Notes: generated by a model not told the origin, from the sequence alone. A stretch of 64,000 bases of DNA from UBA4292 sp002395865 (GCA_946533395.1 CAMNBU010000008.1:16724-80723); one strand, 5' to 3'; shown: positions 40,061 to 49,432, counted from the first letter of the stretch. Numbers and translations are program-made.

Positions 40061-41645
40061 TCCCGGTAAAGATGGGTTCGAGCAGATCGTAAACGGTAGG
40101 TATATTGATAAAACAGGGATGATTGATGACCTAAATCGTAGAATCGGTACGCCGGATAAGCTTGTCTGCGTGAGCCGTCCGAGAAGGTTCGGAAAGTCGT
40201 TTGCTGTGGATATGCTTTGCGCATATTACGATCACTCATGTGATTCGCATGACCTGTTTTCGGGAAAAGAGATCAGCGGTACGGATAGATACGAGGACCA
40301 CATAAACAGGTACAACGTGATATCCATTGACATGGCGGGTGCCATATCAAAGCTGAAGAGGCAGAATGGGTCGTTAAACGGAATAGTAGGATTTGTCTGC
40401 GACGGTATCAGAAAAGAGTTGGTGGAGGCATATCCGGAGCTGTCTAAAATAGCTGATGTGTCGGATTGCATCGTAAAATGTGTTGATATTACCGGAAGAA
40501 GATTCATTTTTATCATTGATGAATGGGATGCTGTCATAAGGGAGGCAAAGGAAGACGACAGAACACAGCAGTCATATCTTGATCTGCTCAGGGAATGGTT
40601 TAAAAACCGTAATTTTACACCCAAGGTAGTTGCCGGGGCGTATATGACCGGAATCCTCCCGATAAAGAAGGACGGCTCGGAGTCTGCCGTGTCGGATTTT
40701 AAAGAGTTTACCATTCTTGATCCGGGCCCGTTTACGAAGTATACAGGCTTCAGCGAGAAAGAGGTCATGGACTTGTGCGATGAGTATCACATGGACTTCG
40801 ATCTTATGAAAAAGTGGTACGATGGATATGAATTCGAAAGCGTAGGCTCGATCTATAATCCATATTCGGTAATGGAAACGATCAGTACGGGGGATTATTC
40901 TTCACACTGGAAAAAGACGTCTGCCGCCGAGAATCTCATCACCTACATAAACATGGATGAAGACGGATTGCAGGCGGATATACTGAAGCTTCTTTCGGGT
41001 GAGCATCTTAGGGTAAATACGAGAGGCTTCAACAATGACGTGGAGACCTTTTATTCAAAGGACGATGTCATAACACTTCTCATTCATTTGGGATATTTGA
41101 CCTATGATAAGAAGACTCAGAGAGTTAGAATACCGAATGAGGAAGTGAAACTGGAATTCATGGATATCCTCGAGAAACCAAAGCATACAAAGCTTTTGCA
41201 ACTTGTACGTGTCTCGGAAAAACTCCTTGACGATACCCTCGCAGGCCGTGAAGACGAGGTGGCAAAGGCTATCGAGAGAGTTCGTGAGACCAATTACGCG
41301 CCGCAGTATTACAATAATGAGCAGGCGCTTCGCTACTGTATAAAGTTCGCTTACATCGTATGTGTGGACAGATTTTTAAAGGTGGAGGAGCTTCCGTCGG
41401 GTCGTGGCCTCGCGGATGTTGTGTTCATTCCGAAACGTGATTCCGCTTATCCGGCGATCATCATCGAACTTAAATGGGACAAGGATGAGGCGCAGGCGAT
41501 AGGACAGATCGATGAGAAGAAGTATGCGGCAGCCTTGAATGGCTATGGCGGAGATATAGTTAAGGTCGGTATCAATTATGATTCTGACAAAAAGATACAC
41601 AGCAGCAGAATTGAAAAGATAAAGAGACAGGAGAGTAAGCAGTAA
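40044..41645 (+). CDS. AAA-ATPase-like / PD-(D/E)XK nuclease-like protein
   Basis: A 533-residue protein combining an AAA-ATPase-like N-terminal domain (PF09820 type) and a C-terminal PD-(D/E)XK nuclease-like domain (DUF1703 / PDDEXK_9 type). The P-loop variant is SRPRRFGKSFAVDML (about residues 48-62), the Walker B is FIIDEWDAV, and the nuclease core is GRGLADVVF followed by IIIELKW. These genes are abundant and often multicopy in gut Firmicutes and Bacteroidetes; their function is unsettled. GGAAGGAG precedes the ATG inside coaX. It uses more A/T-ending codons than the CoA genes, so it may be a late addition. A terminator follows. Confidence 0.88.
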   Translation: MGEYYDPGKDGFEQIVNGRYIDKTGMIDDLNRRIGTPDKLVCVSRPRRFGKSFAVDMLCAYYDHSCDSHDLFSGKEISGTDRYEDHINRYNVISIDMAGAISKLKRQNGSLNGIVGFVCDGIRKELVEAYPELSKIADVSDCIVKCVDITGRRFIFIIDEWDAVIREAKEDDRTQQSYLDLLREWFKNRNFTPKVVAGAYMTGILPIKKDGSESAVSDFKEFTILDPGPFTKYTGFSEKEVMDLCDEYHMDFDLMKKWYDGYEFESVGSIYNPYSVMETISTGDYSSHWKKTSAAENLITYINMDEDGLQADILKLLSGEHLRVNTRGFNNDVETFYSKDDVITLLIHLGYLTYDKKTQRVRIPNEEVKLEFMDILEKPKHTKLLQLVRVSEKLLDDTLAGREDEVAKAIERVRETNYAPQYYNNEQALRYCIKFAYIVCVDRFLKVEELPSGRGLADVVFIPKRDSAYPAIIIELKWDKDEAQAIGQIDEKKYAAALNGYGGDIVKVGINYDSDKKIHSSRIEKIKRQESKQ

Positions 41646-41656
41646 TCGATGAACCT

Positions 41657-41699
41657 AGGGCTGTCGCACTGATAACACAGTGGGGCAGCCCTGTTTTTT
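41657..41699 (+). terminator. Intrinsic terminator after the CoA operon
   Basis: AGGGCTG...CACTG and CAGTG...GCAGCCCT form a long stem with two mismatches, followed by GTTTTTTA. Confidence 0.88.
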
Positions 41700-41736
41700 A
41701 TATTCATTATTTGATGAGCAAAGAATTAGAAAACGA

Positions 41737-43143
41737 TCATTCCTTCCCGTTCCAGCAGTAGGTGCACAGCTCGTTCTCGGGGATGCCGACTGCCTGAAGC
41801 ATGTCGTCGAGGCGGTTGAAGCGCAGAGTGGTGAAGTTTAATTTCTTTCTTATGCCCTCGACCATTCTCTCATACTTCTCGGAGTTCGGGTCTGCGTACT
41901 CCTCGAGGACCTCGCGGCTCACATTCTCGCCCTCGAGCTCATTGATCACATTTCTGGCGATGAGCTCCATCTCGGAATTGCTCCTGGAGAAATTCAGGTA
42001 GCGGCAGCCGAAGAGAAGAGGAGGGCAGGCGGGTCTGATGTGGACCTCGCGAGCGCCGCTCTCATACAGGAACTCGGTGGTCTCGCGAAGCTGGGTGCCG
42101 CGCACGATCGAGTCGTCTATGAGGAGAAGCGATTTGCCTCTGATCAGCTCGTGTACAGGTATCAGCTTCATGTGAGCGATAAAGTTCCTCTTGGTCTGTA
42201 TCGTGGGCATGAAGGATCTCGGCCATGTGGGCGTGTATTTGATAAAGGGTCTTGAGAAGGGGATGCCAGACTCGTTTGCATAGCCGATGGCGTGTGCCGT
42301 ACCCGAATCGGGGACTCCTGCAACCACATCGGCTTTTATATTGTCGCGCTTAGCCATGTTCTGGCCGCAGCGGTAGCGCATCTCCTCGACATTGACGCCC
42401 TCGTAGACTGCGGAGGGGTAGCCGTAGTACACCCAGAGGAAGGTGCAGATCTTCTTGTCCCTGCCGGGGGCAACGAGTGTTTTGACAGAGCTCTCGTCGA
42501 ATACTACGATCTCGCCGGGGCCGAGCTCCTTTAAGTCCTGATAGCCTAAGTTCAGGTAAGAGAAGCTTTCGAAGCAGGCGCAGATGGCGTCGTCCTTTTT
42601 ACCCATGATGACGGGTGTGCGGCCGAGCCTGTCTCTTGCGGCATATATGCCCTTGGGGGTAAGCACCAGCATGGACAGTGAGCCGTCTACGACCTCGAGT
42701 GCATATTTCATGCCCTCGATAAGGTTGTCCTTGCAGTTTATGAGGGCTGCTACGAGTTCGGTCGGATTGATCTCACCGTTGCTCATCTCGAAGAAGTGTA
42801 CATTGTTCTTAAGGATACTCGAAACAAGCTCTTGTGCGTTGTTTATCTTGGAGACCGTGGTGATGGCGAATGTGCCGTGGTGCGATCTTACAAGTATGGG
42901 CTGCGCCTCGAAATCCGATATGCAGCCGATGCCGTAATTGCCCTTGAAATCATTGAATTCCTTGTCGAATTTGGTCCGAAAGGGTGAGTTCTCAATGCTG
43001 TGAATGCTCTTGGTGAAGCCTGTCTCCTTGCCGTATGTGGCCATGCCCGCGCGCCTGGTGCCCAGATGCGAGTGGTAGTCCGTGCCGAAGAACAGGTCGA
43101 AAGCACAGTTTTCCTTTGATGCAACTCCGAAAAATCCGCCCAT
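41737..43143 (-). CDS. PurF-like amidophosphoribosyltransferase lacking the glutaminase Cys
   Basis: A 468-residue homologue of glutamine phosphoribosylpyrophosphate amidotransferase. The C-terminal transferase half is intact, with the PRPP loop LLIDDSIVRGTQ and a C-terminal CTYCW Cys pair like Fe-S ligands of the clostridial/Bacillus type. The N-terminal glutaminase fold is recognisable (YHSHLGTRRAGMA, IGCISD), but the protein starts MGGFFGVA where PurF has Met-Cys-Gly; the Ntn nucleophile Cys is replaced by Gly. AAGGAG precedes this ATG, so the start is not in doubt. The protein probably cannot use glutamine; it may use free ammonia or serve another role. It is a stand-alone gene. Confidence 0.88.
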   Translation of the reverse strand: MGGFFGVASKENCAFDLFFGTDYHSHLGTRRAGMATYGKETGFTKSIHSIENSPFRTKFDKEFNDFKGNYGIGCISDFEAQPILVRSHHGTFAITTVSKINNAQELVSSILKNNVHFFEMSNGEINPTELVAALINCKDNLIEGMKYALEVVDGSLSMLVLTPKGIYAARDRLGRTPVIMGKKDDAICACFESFSYLNLGYQDLKELGPGEIVVFDESSVKTLVAPGRDKKICTFLWVYYGYPSAVYEGVNVEEMRYRCGQNMAKRDNIKADVVAGVPDSGTAHAIGYANESGIPFSRPFIKYTPTWPRSFMPTIQTKRNFIAHMKLIPVHELIRGKSLLLIDDSIVRGTQLRETTEFLYESGAREVHIRPACPPLLFGCRYLNFSRSNSEMELIARNVINELEGENVSREVLEEYADPNSEKYERMVEGIRKKLNFTTLRFNRLDDMLQAVGIPENELCTYCWNGKE

Positions 43144-43170
43144 AGTCTGACTCCTTGTATATGCTTTTGG

Positions 43171-43191
43171 GTTCCGGCTCTTCCCCGGAAC
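43171..43191 (-). promoter_or_regulatory. Leader hairpin of the purF-like gene
   Basis: GTTCCGG and CCGGAAC form a 7-bp stem with a 7-base loop at the very 5' end of the minus-strand transcript. Confidence 0.5.
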
Positions 43192-43192
43192 G

Positions 43193-43227
43193 GGTCTTAT
43201 TCTATCACATAAGACCGCATTTATCCA
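43193..43227 (-). promoter_or_regulatory. Promoter with overlapping palindromic operator of the purF-like gene
   Basis: On the minus strand TGGATA (43222-43227), 17-bp spacer, TAGAAT (43199-43204). GGTCTTAT (43193-43200) and ATAAGACC (43209-43216) make a perfect 8+8 bp inverted repeat that spans the -10 box, a typical repressor site. It does not match the PurR box I know. Confidence 0.5.
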
Positions 43228-43284
43228 TACAAAAAATATAAAAAATCTTATTGAAAAAACTATGAAAGTTTTGTGAATTTCGGG

Positions 43285-43313
43285 TTGTTTGAGATGGATT
43301 ATTGTGGTATATT
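43285..43313 (+). promoter_or_regulatory. Sigma-A promoter of the heterodimeric ABC exporter
   Basis: TTGTTT (43285-43290), 17-bp spacer, TATATT (43308-43313), upstream of a GGAGG ribosome site. Confidence 0.72.
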
Positions 43314-43351
43314 AGCGAAAGGTGTGTTTTTAGCACAGCAGGAGGTCTTAG

Positions 43352-45076
43352 ATGGAACGAATGATCCGCTATCTGAAGGAGTATAAGAAGGAGAGTATTC
43401 TCGGCCCCGCATTCAAGATGCTCGAGGCACTCTTTGACCTTTTTATCCCTGTGTGTGTCGCTGCCATGATCGATAAGGGTGTATGGGCGAAGAGCAGCGG
43501 CTATATTATCCTTATGGCTGTGGTCATGATCATACTCGGTGTGGTCGGACTCGCCAGCGCGGTCACTGCGCAGTTTTTTGCGGCCAGGGCCAGCGTGGGC
43601 GTGGCTACGACGATGAGGGATGAGCTCTTCGAGCATATAAATGACCTCTCGTACGCCGAGATCGACAGAATCGGTACCCCCACACTTATAAACAGGATGA
43701 CCACCGATATCAACCAGGTACAGAACGGACTGAATCTCTCTCTGAGACTGCTGCTTCGCTCACCGTTTATAGTTCTCGGCTCAGTCATTGCTGCTTTCAT
43801 GATAAACGGTACCGCGGGCGTTCTGTTCTTCTTCGTGACAGGCGTTCTCGCGCTCATAGTTTTCAAGCTCATGCAGCTTTCCATGCCCGGCTACAAGAAG
43901 GTGCAGGGACAGCTTGACGTCGTTCTCGGGAAGACCCGCGAGAACCTGATCGGTTCGAGAGTGGTCAGGGCATTCGGCCGACAGGACGACGAGGCGAAGG
44001 ATTACGCGAACAGCACCAAACTTCTTTACAAGCTCCAGACCAGGGTGGGCAATCTTTCCGCCCTCATGAACCCCCTGACTTATGTCCTTATTAATCTCGG
44101 TGTCGCCGCGATCATCATAGTAGGCGGCTTCCAGGTCGATGAGGGACATCTCACACAGGGTGAGGTCGTCGCGCTTGTAAACTACATGTCACAGATACTC
44201 GTCGAGCTCATCAAGCTCGCAAATCTTGTGATCACCGTCAACCGCTCCCTTGCTTCGTACTCGAGGATCGATGAGATATTTGGGCTCGAGCCCACAGTAA
44301 AGGAGGAGCATCAGTTCACCATCCCCGCCGTAAACGGTTCACCGAAGATCGAGTTCAAGAACGTAAGCTTTACCTACAACGGTTCACCCGAGGCTGCGGT
44401 GGAGGGCCTGAATTTCTCCATAATGCACGGCGAGACCATCGGTATCATAGGCGGTACCGGTTCCGGTAAGTCCACGCTTGCGCAGCTCATACCGAGATTC
44501 TACGACGCGACCGAGGGACAGGTATTAGTCGACGGAAGAGACGTGAAGGAGTACTCCTTCGGACAGCTTCGCGGTAAGATTGGCTACGTTCCCCAGAAGG
44601 CAGTGCTTTTCAAGGGCACTGTAAGGGATAATATAAAGTGGGGCAAGGCCCTCGCCTCCGACAAGGAGATAAACAATGCCCTCGAGATCGCGCAGGCGAA
44701 GTCGTTCGTGGACGCGAAGAAGGGCGGGCTCGATTTTATGGTAGAGCCCAACGGTAGAAACCTCTCGGGAGGACAGAGGCAGAGACTGACTATAGCCAGA
44801 GCTGTAGTCAGAAAGCCCGAGATACTGATACTCGACGACTCCACATCGGCGCTCGATTACGCTACCGAGGCGAAGCTGCGTGACGCGCTCGAGTACAGGA
44901 ACCAGGGAACAACGATCATCGTCACTCAGAGGGCAGCGGCACTCAGAAACGCAGACAGGATACTGTGTCTTGAGGACGGCAAGGTGGCCGGCATGGGCAC
45001 TCACGAGGAGCTTTACCGCAACTGCCCTGTATACAGGGAGATCTGCATTTCACAGCTGGAGGGCGACGATGAGTAA
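43352..45076 (+). CDS. ABC exporter half-transporter, degenerate ATPase site
   Basis: A 574-residue type IV ABC exporter with a six-helix membrane domain (residues 1-310) and ATPase domain. Walker A is GGTGSGKST, the signature LSGGQRQRL, and Walker B reads LILDDSTSALD, with Asp in place of the catalytic Glu. This change, with a normal partner next door, is the hallmark of the degenerate half of a heterodimeric exporter (BmrC/TM287-like). The gene overlaps its partner by eight bases. Multidrug or lipid export is likely; the substrate is unknown. Confidence 0.95.
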   Translation: MERMIRYLKEYKKESILGPAFKMLEALFDLFIPVCVAAMIDKGVWAKSSGYIILMAVVMIILGVVGLASAVTAQFFAARASVGVATTMRDELFEHINDLSYAEIDRIGTPTLINRMTTDINQVQNGLNLSLRLLLRSPFIVLGSVIAAFMINGTAGVLFFFVTGVLALIVFKLMQLSMPGYKKVQGQLDVVLGKTRENLIGSRVVRAFGRQDDEAKDYANSTKLLYKLQTRVGNLSALMNPLTYVLINLGVAAIIIVGGFQVDEGHLTQGEVVALVNYMSQILVELIKLANLVITVNRSLASYSRIDEIFGLEPTVKEEHQFTIPAVNGSPKIEFKNVSFTYNGSPEAAVEGLNFSIMHGETIGIIGGTGSGKSTLAQLIPRFYDATEGQVLVDGRDVKEYSFGQLRGKIGYVPQKAVLFKGTVRDNIKWGKALASDKEINNALEIAQAKSFVDAKKGGLDFMVEPNGRNLSGGQRQRLTIARAVVRKPEILILDDSTSALDYATEAKLRDALEYRNQGTTIIVTQRAAALRNADRILCLEDGKVAGMGTHEELYRNCPVYREICISQLEGDDE

Positions 45077-46841
45077 GAACAAGACAGGTAAGAAAATGCT
45101 CGACAGTCGCCAGAAGGCGACGCTTAAAAGGGTCATGGGTCTCATAAAACCCCACACCCTGCTTATGATAGTGTCATTCATACTGGCCATAGGAACCGTG
45201 GGACTCACGCTCTACGCACCCATCGTGGCCGGTAAAGCCATCGACGCGATAATAGGCGCGAAGAAGGTCGATTTCAGCGTCGTATATCCCATGGCGCTTC
45301 GTTTCGTGATCGTTATAGCGGCGACGGCTGTATTCCAGTGGCTTTTGTCCGTCATCAACAACCACGTGACATTCTCGATCATCAGAAACTTAAGAAACAG
45401 GCTGTTCTCACACCTTCAGAACATGCCGCTCATGTACACAGATTCGAACCCCACGGGAGCGGTCATCAATCGAGTGATCTCGGATGTGGATCAGCTCTCC
45501 GACGGCCTTCTGATGGGCTTCACGCAGCTGTTCACGGGTGTCGTGACCATTATCGGCACGCTCGTGATCATGATTCTGCTGAAGTGGCAGATCGCGATAA
45601 TCGTTATCGTGCTGACCCCTGTGTCGCTCTTCGTGGCCAGATATATAGCCAGAAAGACATTTGATATGTTCCAGCTCCAGACAGATACCAGGGGCGAGAT
45701 GACTGCGCTGGTTGATGAGATGGTGGGCAATCAGAAGGTCGTATGGGCCTTCAACCACAAGGACGACGTGGTGGAGCAGTTCGGTATCATCAACAAGAAC
45801 TTGAAGAGATGCAGTCAGGACGCTGTGTTCTTCTCGTCGCTCACCAATCCCTGCACCAGATTCGTGAACAGTTTGGTATACGTGGGAGTGGGACTTGCGG
45901 GATGTCTCTTCGCCATCGGCGGCGGTATAAGCGTCGGCGTGCTCACGGTATTTTTAAGCTACGCGAATCAGTACACGAAGCCGTTCAATGAGATAAGCGG
46001 TGTAATAGCGGAGCTTCAGAACGCGCTTGCCTGCGTGGCGAGAGTATTCGAGCTTCTCGACGAGAAGGAGCAGGAGGACGACTCCAGACAGATGGAGCTC
46101 ACAAGCCGTGTAAAGGGCGCTGTGGAATTCAAGAAGGTGAGCTTCTCTTATATACCCGAGCTGCCACTCATGGAGGATGTGAACTTCAAGGTGCTGCCGG
46201 GACAGCATGTGGCTATCGTCGGCCCCACCGGCTGCGGAAAGAGTACGCTTATCAATCTCCTCATGAGATTCTACGACATAAACTACGGTTCGATCTCTCT
46301 TGACGGCAACAATATCAATACACTCAGGAGAAAGTCGGTCAGGGACTGCTATGGCATGGTGCTTCAGGAGACATGGCTCAAAAATGCCTCCGTGAAGGAT
46401 AACATCGCCTACGGCAAGCCCGACGCCACCTTGGAGGAGATCATAGAGGTGGCCAAGGCGGTACACGCGGACGGTTTCATCAGAAGGCTGCCGGACGGCT
46501 ACAACACAATACTCGGCGAGGACGGCGGAAGCCTTTCACAGGGACAGAAGCAGCAGCTTTGCATAGCGCGTGTCATGCTCAAGCTGCCGCCCATGCTCAT
46601 ACTCGACGAGGCTACGAGCTCCATCGACAGCCGCACGGAGCTTCATATACAGCACGCTTTTGCGCGCCTCATGAAGGGCAGGACGAGCTTTGTTGTAGCT
46701 CACAGACTTCAGACTATTCAGGACAGCGACCTCATCCTCGTCATGGAGGACGGCGCCATCGTGGAGAAGGGAACGCACGAGGAGCTTCTGGCTATGTGCG
46801 GAAACTATGCGGAGCTCTATTACAGCCAGTTTGCTGTGTAG
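45069..46841 (+). CDS. ABC exporter half-transporter, catalytic partner
   Basis: A 590-residue half-transporter, partner of the preceding protein. Six membrane helices come first; Walker A is GPTGCGKST, the signature is LSQGQKQQL, Walker B is LILDEATSSID with a normal catalytic Glu, and the H-loop is VAHRL. The ATG at 45069 (MSKNKTGKKML) overlaps the first gene's stop. An ATG in the same frame exists far upstream inside the first gene, but the region between is an out-of-frame read of the first ATPase domain. A terminator follows. Confidence 0.95.
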   Translation: MSKNKTGKKMLDSRQKATLKRVMGLIKPHTLLMIVSFILAIGTVGLTLYAPIVAGKAIDAIIGAKKVDFSVVYPMALRFVIVIAATAVFQWLLSVINNHVTFSIIRNLRNRLFSHLQNMPLMYTDSNPTGAVINRVISDVDQLSDGLLMGFTQLFTGVVTIIGTLVIMILLKWQIAIIVIVLTPVSLFVARYIARKTFDMFQLQTDTRGEMTALVDEMVGNQKVVWAFNHKDDVVEQFGIINKNLKRCSQDAVFFSSLTNPCTRFVNSLVYVGVGLAGCLFAIGGGISVGVLTVFLSYANQYTKPFNEISGVIAELQNALACVARVFELLDEKEQEDDSRQMELTSRVKGAVEFKKVSFSYIPELPLMEDVNFKVLPGQHVAIVGPTGCGKSTLINLLMRFYDINYGSISLDGNNINTLRRKSVRDCYGMVLQETWLKNASVKDNIAYGKPDATLEEIIEVAKAVHADGFIRRLPDGYNTILGEDGGSLSQGQKQQLCIARVMLKLPPMLILDEATSSIDSRTELHIQHAFARLMKGRTSFVVAHRLQTIQDSDLILVMEDGAIVEKGTHEELLAMCGNYAELYYSQFAV

Positions 46842-46887
46842 AGTGTTTACCTAATCGGAGTAAGGAAGATGATATAATGTTTTTTGC

Positions 46888-46920
46888 GGCAGCTGCATCA
46901 AATGATGTGGCTGCCTTTTT
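46888..46920 (+). terminator. Intrinsic terminator of the ABC exporter
   Basis: GGCAGC...CATCA and TGATG...GCTGCC form a stem of about 13 bp with two mismatches, then TTTTT. Confidence 0.85.
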
Positions 46921-46968
46921 ATGCGACTGCCGGAATAGAAAATATTTGCGATAAAATGCAAAATATAC

Positions 46969-46997
46969 TTGACAAAATGTAATAGATAGGCTATACT
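46969..46997 (+). promoter_or_regulatory. Sigma-A promoter of the membrane protein / XRE pair
   Basis: TTGACA (46969-46974), 17-bp spacer, TATACT (46992-46997). Confidence 0.88.
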
Positions 46998-47032
46998 GCA
47001 TTCAACATAGATCAGAAATGGAGGCGAACACT

Positions 47033-48112
47033 TTGAAAAAAACGATACGGAGAGTTATATGGCTGCTGGCCGGTGTGGCACTTTTGATTGCAGGTATTTT
47101 GATCATTGCGGGTTCAGAAAGCGGGCTTGTGTGGAAGAGTGACTGGAGATGGGAAGTATCTGTGAAGGACGGTGAGCCGGCCCATAAGTCTGATGAGTGC
47201 GATTTCAGCATTGACAGGACAGGTGATTACATTCTGAACATCGGCTGGGAGCAAGATACCTTGAGGGGGCGGGCTGATAGCGTGGAGGATATCGGCTTTA
47301 TAACGGTCTGCACCCTGAGAGATGATAAAGGAAGAGTATTGTATGCCCTTCACGCAGCTTCGGCGGATGAAAAGCTTACACTGAAGCTTTGCGCGGGTGA
47401 ATATCACCTTGAATACATGTATTTTACTTCGAAAGAAAAAATTGAAGAGTATTCCGGGACAAATTATATCGGTACGGCTCCGGTCGAAGATGATTTTGAC
47501 GGCCTGGCTGGGGACGGAAGCTGGCAGATGCATTATCACCTGAACACATATTGGAATAGAACTTTCAGCTTCGCTGATGTGTGTGCCTTATATGCTGTGC
47601 TGCTGGGGGCCTGCCTGCTCCTTACGTTTTTTTACGGTGTGTGGAACGGGTACAGATCATCAAGACCCAGATATGACGAGAGACAGGAGCTGGAGCAGGG
47701 GAGAGGCTTCAGATATGCTTTTTTCTGTATGATGCTTACTGAATTTACTGTGGTGTTCATGGATTCTGTGGGGATACTTGCCGAAGGAGCGTCAGGAATT
47801 TATTATGCATCGTGTATATTCATTGCCCTGAATGTTTATGTGATCTACAGCCTGTGGCATGACTGCTATGTGGCATTGAATGAAAAGAAGGTCACTGTAC
47901 TCGTTATCCTGGCGGTCATCGCTGTGATTAATCTTTTCATCGGAATAAACAGTCTGCCTTCACAGGGCTTTCTGGGACCGGACGGGAGAATAAACAGCTG
48001 TGTTCTGAACCTTCTTTGCGGAGTTACCGGAGCAGTTCTTTTTATGGCCGCTGCATTGAGAATGGCTTTGGAAAAAAGAAACTCATATAAGGATGCGGAG
48101 GATGATGAATGA
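47033..48112 (+). CDS. Membrane protein with extracytoplasmic domain, unknown function
   Basis: A 359-residue protein I do not recognise. One N-terminal helix (about residues 8-30) is followed by an extracytoplasmic domain of about 150 residues, rich in beta-pattern sequence, and then five predicted helices in the C-terminal half. The cytoplasmic motif YDERQELEQGRGFRYAF resembles the DERQ motif of small membrane proteins that are paired with XRE regulators. The TTG at 47033 has GGAGG eight bases upstream; the ATG at 47018 overlaps that ribosome site. It overlaps the XRE gene by ATGA, which suggests that the pair acts together. Confidence 0.75.
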   Translation: MKKTIRRVIWLLAGVALLIAGILIIAGSESGLVWKSDWRWEVSVKDGEPAHKSDECDFSIDRTGDYILNIGWEQDTLRGRADSVEDIGFITVCTLRDDKGRVLYALHAASADEKLTLKLCAGEYHLEYMYFTSKEKIEEYSGTNYIGTAPVEDDFDGLAGDGSWQMHYHLNTYWNRTFSFADVCALYAVLLGACLLLTFFYGVWNGYRSSRPRYDERQELEQGRGFRYAFFCMMLTEFTVVFMDSVGILAEGASGIYYASCIFIALNVYVIYSLWHDCYVALNEKKVTVLVILAVIAVINLFIGINSLPSQGFLGPDGRINSCVLNLLCGVTGAVLFMAAALRMALEKRNSYKDAEDDE

Positions 48113-48303
48113 AAAATCTTCGGTTAAAAGCTGCTCGTGCCGCGCTTGACCTTTCGCAGCAGGACCTGGCTGATAAGGTCGGTGTATCGAGACAGACGAT
48201 AAATTCAATAGAGAAGGGGGACTATAATCCTACCATCAAGCTGTGCCGGGATATATGCAGAGTGCTCGGAAAGACGCTGGATGAGCTGTTCTGGGAGGAC
48301 TGA
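48109..48303 (+). CDS. Small XRE-family regulator
   Basis: A 64-residue Cro/C1-type HTH protein (LSQQDLADKVGVSRQTINSI, then EKGDYNPTIKLCRDICRVL). The length, and the ending LGKTLDELFWED, match YozG-like regulators, which are usually co-encoded with DERQ-type membrane proteins. It overlaps the preceding gene by four bases and probably represses its own promoter. Confidence 0.93.
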   Translation: MKNLRLKAARAALDLSQQDLADKVGVSRQTINSIEKGDYNPTIKLCRDICRVLGKTLDELFWED

Positions 48304-48374
48304 GTTTCTCTGGCAAAAATGGCAGTAAATGTCCGAAACCATACAAAAAGGACCAACAAAAACGTTTTCGTATA

Positions 48375-48403
48375 TTCAAAAATTTTAGATCATGTGTTAT
48401 AAT
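48375..48403 (+). promoter_or_regulatory. Promoter of the NatA/NatB-like ABC operon
   Basis: TTCAAA (48375-48380), 17-bp spacer, perfect TATAAT (48398-48403). Confidence 0.72.
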
Positions 48404-48489
48404 ACCTCCGTCTCTGACATTAGAGTATGGACAGAACGGATCAGTATTAATTGACAATGCCACCGGCATTGAAAAAATGGAGGAAACAT

Positions 48490-49431
48490 ATGTCACTGGA
48501 AGTAACAGGATTGACCAAGAAGTACGGCGGCAAGACCGTCGTAAACGGTATCAGCTTCTCTATGGACAGGCCCGGTGTTTTCGCTCTTCTCGGAACGAAC
48601 GGCGCCGGCAAGACCACATCCATCCGAATGATACTCGGCATGCTCGCCAAGGATGCAGGAACGGTGGAGTGGAACGGCAAGCCGCTTGATCCGTTAAAGA
48701 TCAATGTGGGATATCTTGCCGAGGAGAGAGGACTGTATCCGAAGTACACACTCATTGACCAGATAATGTATTTCGCGAAGCTGAAGAATGTGGATAAGGC
48801 CACAGCACAGAAGAGAATGGACTACTGGGTGAAAAGGCTCGAGCTTGAGGAGTATTTCTATCCAAAGCCCGTTGGCAAGAAGAAGGTCAGCAAGCCCATG
48901 AAGGCCGAGCAGCTCTCAAAAGGTAATCAGCAGAAGGTACAGCTCATGGCTGCGCTTATCTCGAACCCCGAGCTCATAGTGCTCGACGAGCCGCTCTCGG
49001 GACTCGATCCTGTCAATTCGGACCTCTTCAAGTCGGTCATCAGGGAACTGCAGAAGGACGGCAGATATATCATCCTTTCCAGCCATCAGATGGAGGTCAT
49101 CGAGGAGTTCTGCGAGGACATAATCATAATGAAGCACGGAAGCCCCGTGGTACAGGGCAATCTCAACGAGATAAAGAAGTCCTACGGCCGCAGGAACGTC
49201 TTCGTCAAGTGCGAGGGCGATGTGGACGATATCATAAGGAGAGTGGGCGTGGAGATCGTCGAGAAGACTCCCGAGGAGTACAGACTGAGAGTCACGGACG
49301 ACGCGCAGGCGCAGAGGCTCTTAAGAGAGCTCAGCGACGCGCCGGCTACAGTTGTCAGATTTGAGATGAGAGAGCCGTCTCTTCACGAGATATTTGTTGA
49401 GAAGGCTACTGATGAGGAGAGTGAGGCATAG
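48490..49431 (+). CDS. ABC transporter ATP-binding protein (NatA-like)
   Basis: A 313-residue ATPase of the NatA/drug-export type with the C-terminal DUF4162-like extension (about residues 215-313). Walker A is GTNGAGKTT, the signature is LSKGNQQKV, Walker B is LIVLDEPLSGLDP, and the H-loop is SSHQME. The start MSLEVTGLTKKYGG follows GGAGG. Two permease genes follow with almost no gap, so the transporter probably has a heterodimeric membrane part. Confidence 0.94.
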   Translation: MSLEVTGLTKKYGGKTVVNGISFSMDRPGVFALLGTNGAGKTTSIRMILGMLAKDAGTVEWNGKPLDPLKINVGYLAEERGLYPKYTLIDQIMYFAKLKNVDKATAQKRMDYWVKRLELEEYFYPKPVGKKKVSKPMKAEQLSKGNQQKVQLMAALISNPELIVLDEPLSGLDPVNSDLFKSVIRELQKDGRYIILSSHQMEVIEEFCEDIIIMKHGSPVVQGNLNEIKKSYGRRNVFVKCEGDVDDIIRRVGVEIVEKTPEEYRLRVTDDAQAQRLLRELSDAPATVVRFEMREPSLHEIFVEKATDEESEA

Positions 49432-49432
49432 T

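Noticed and set aside
46861..46887. TATAAT at 46873 as a promoter
   Set aside because: No acceptable -35 box at 16-18 bp, and a terminator follows immediately.
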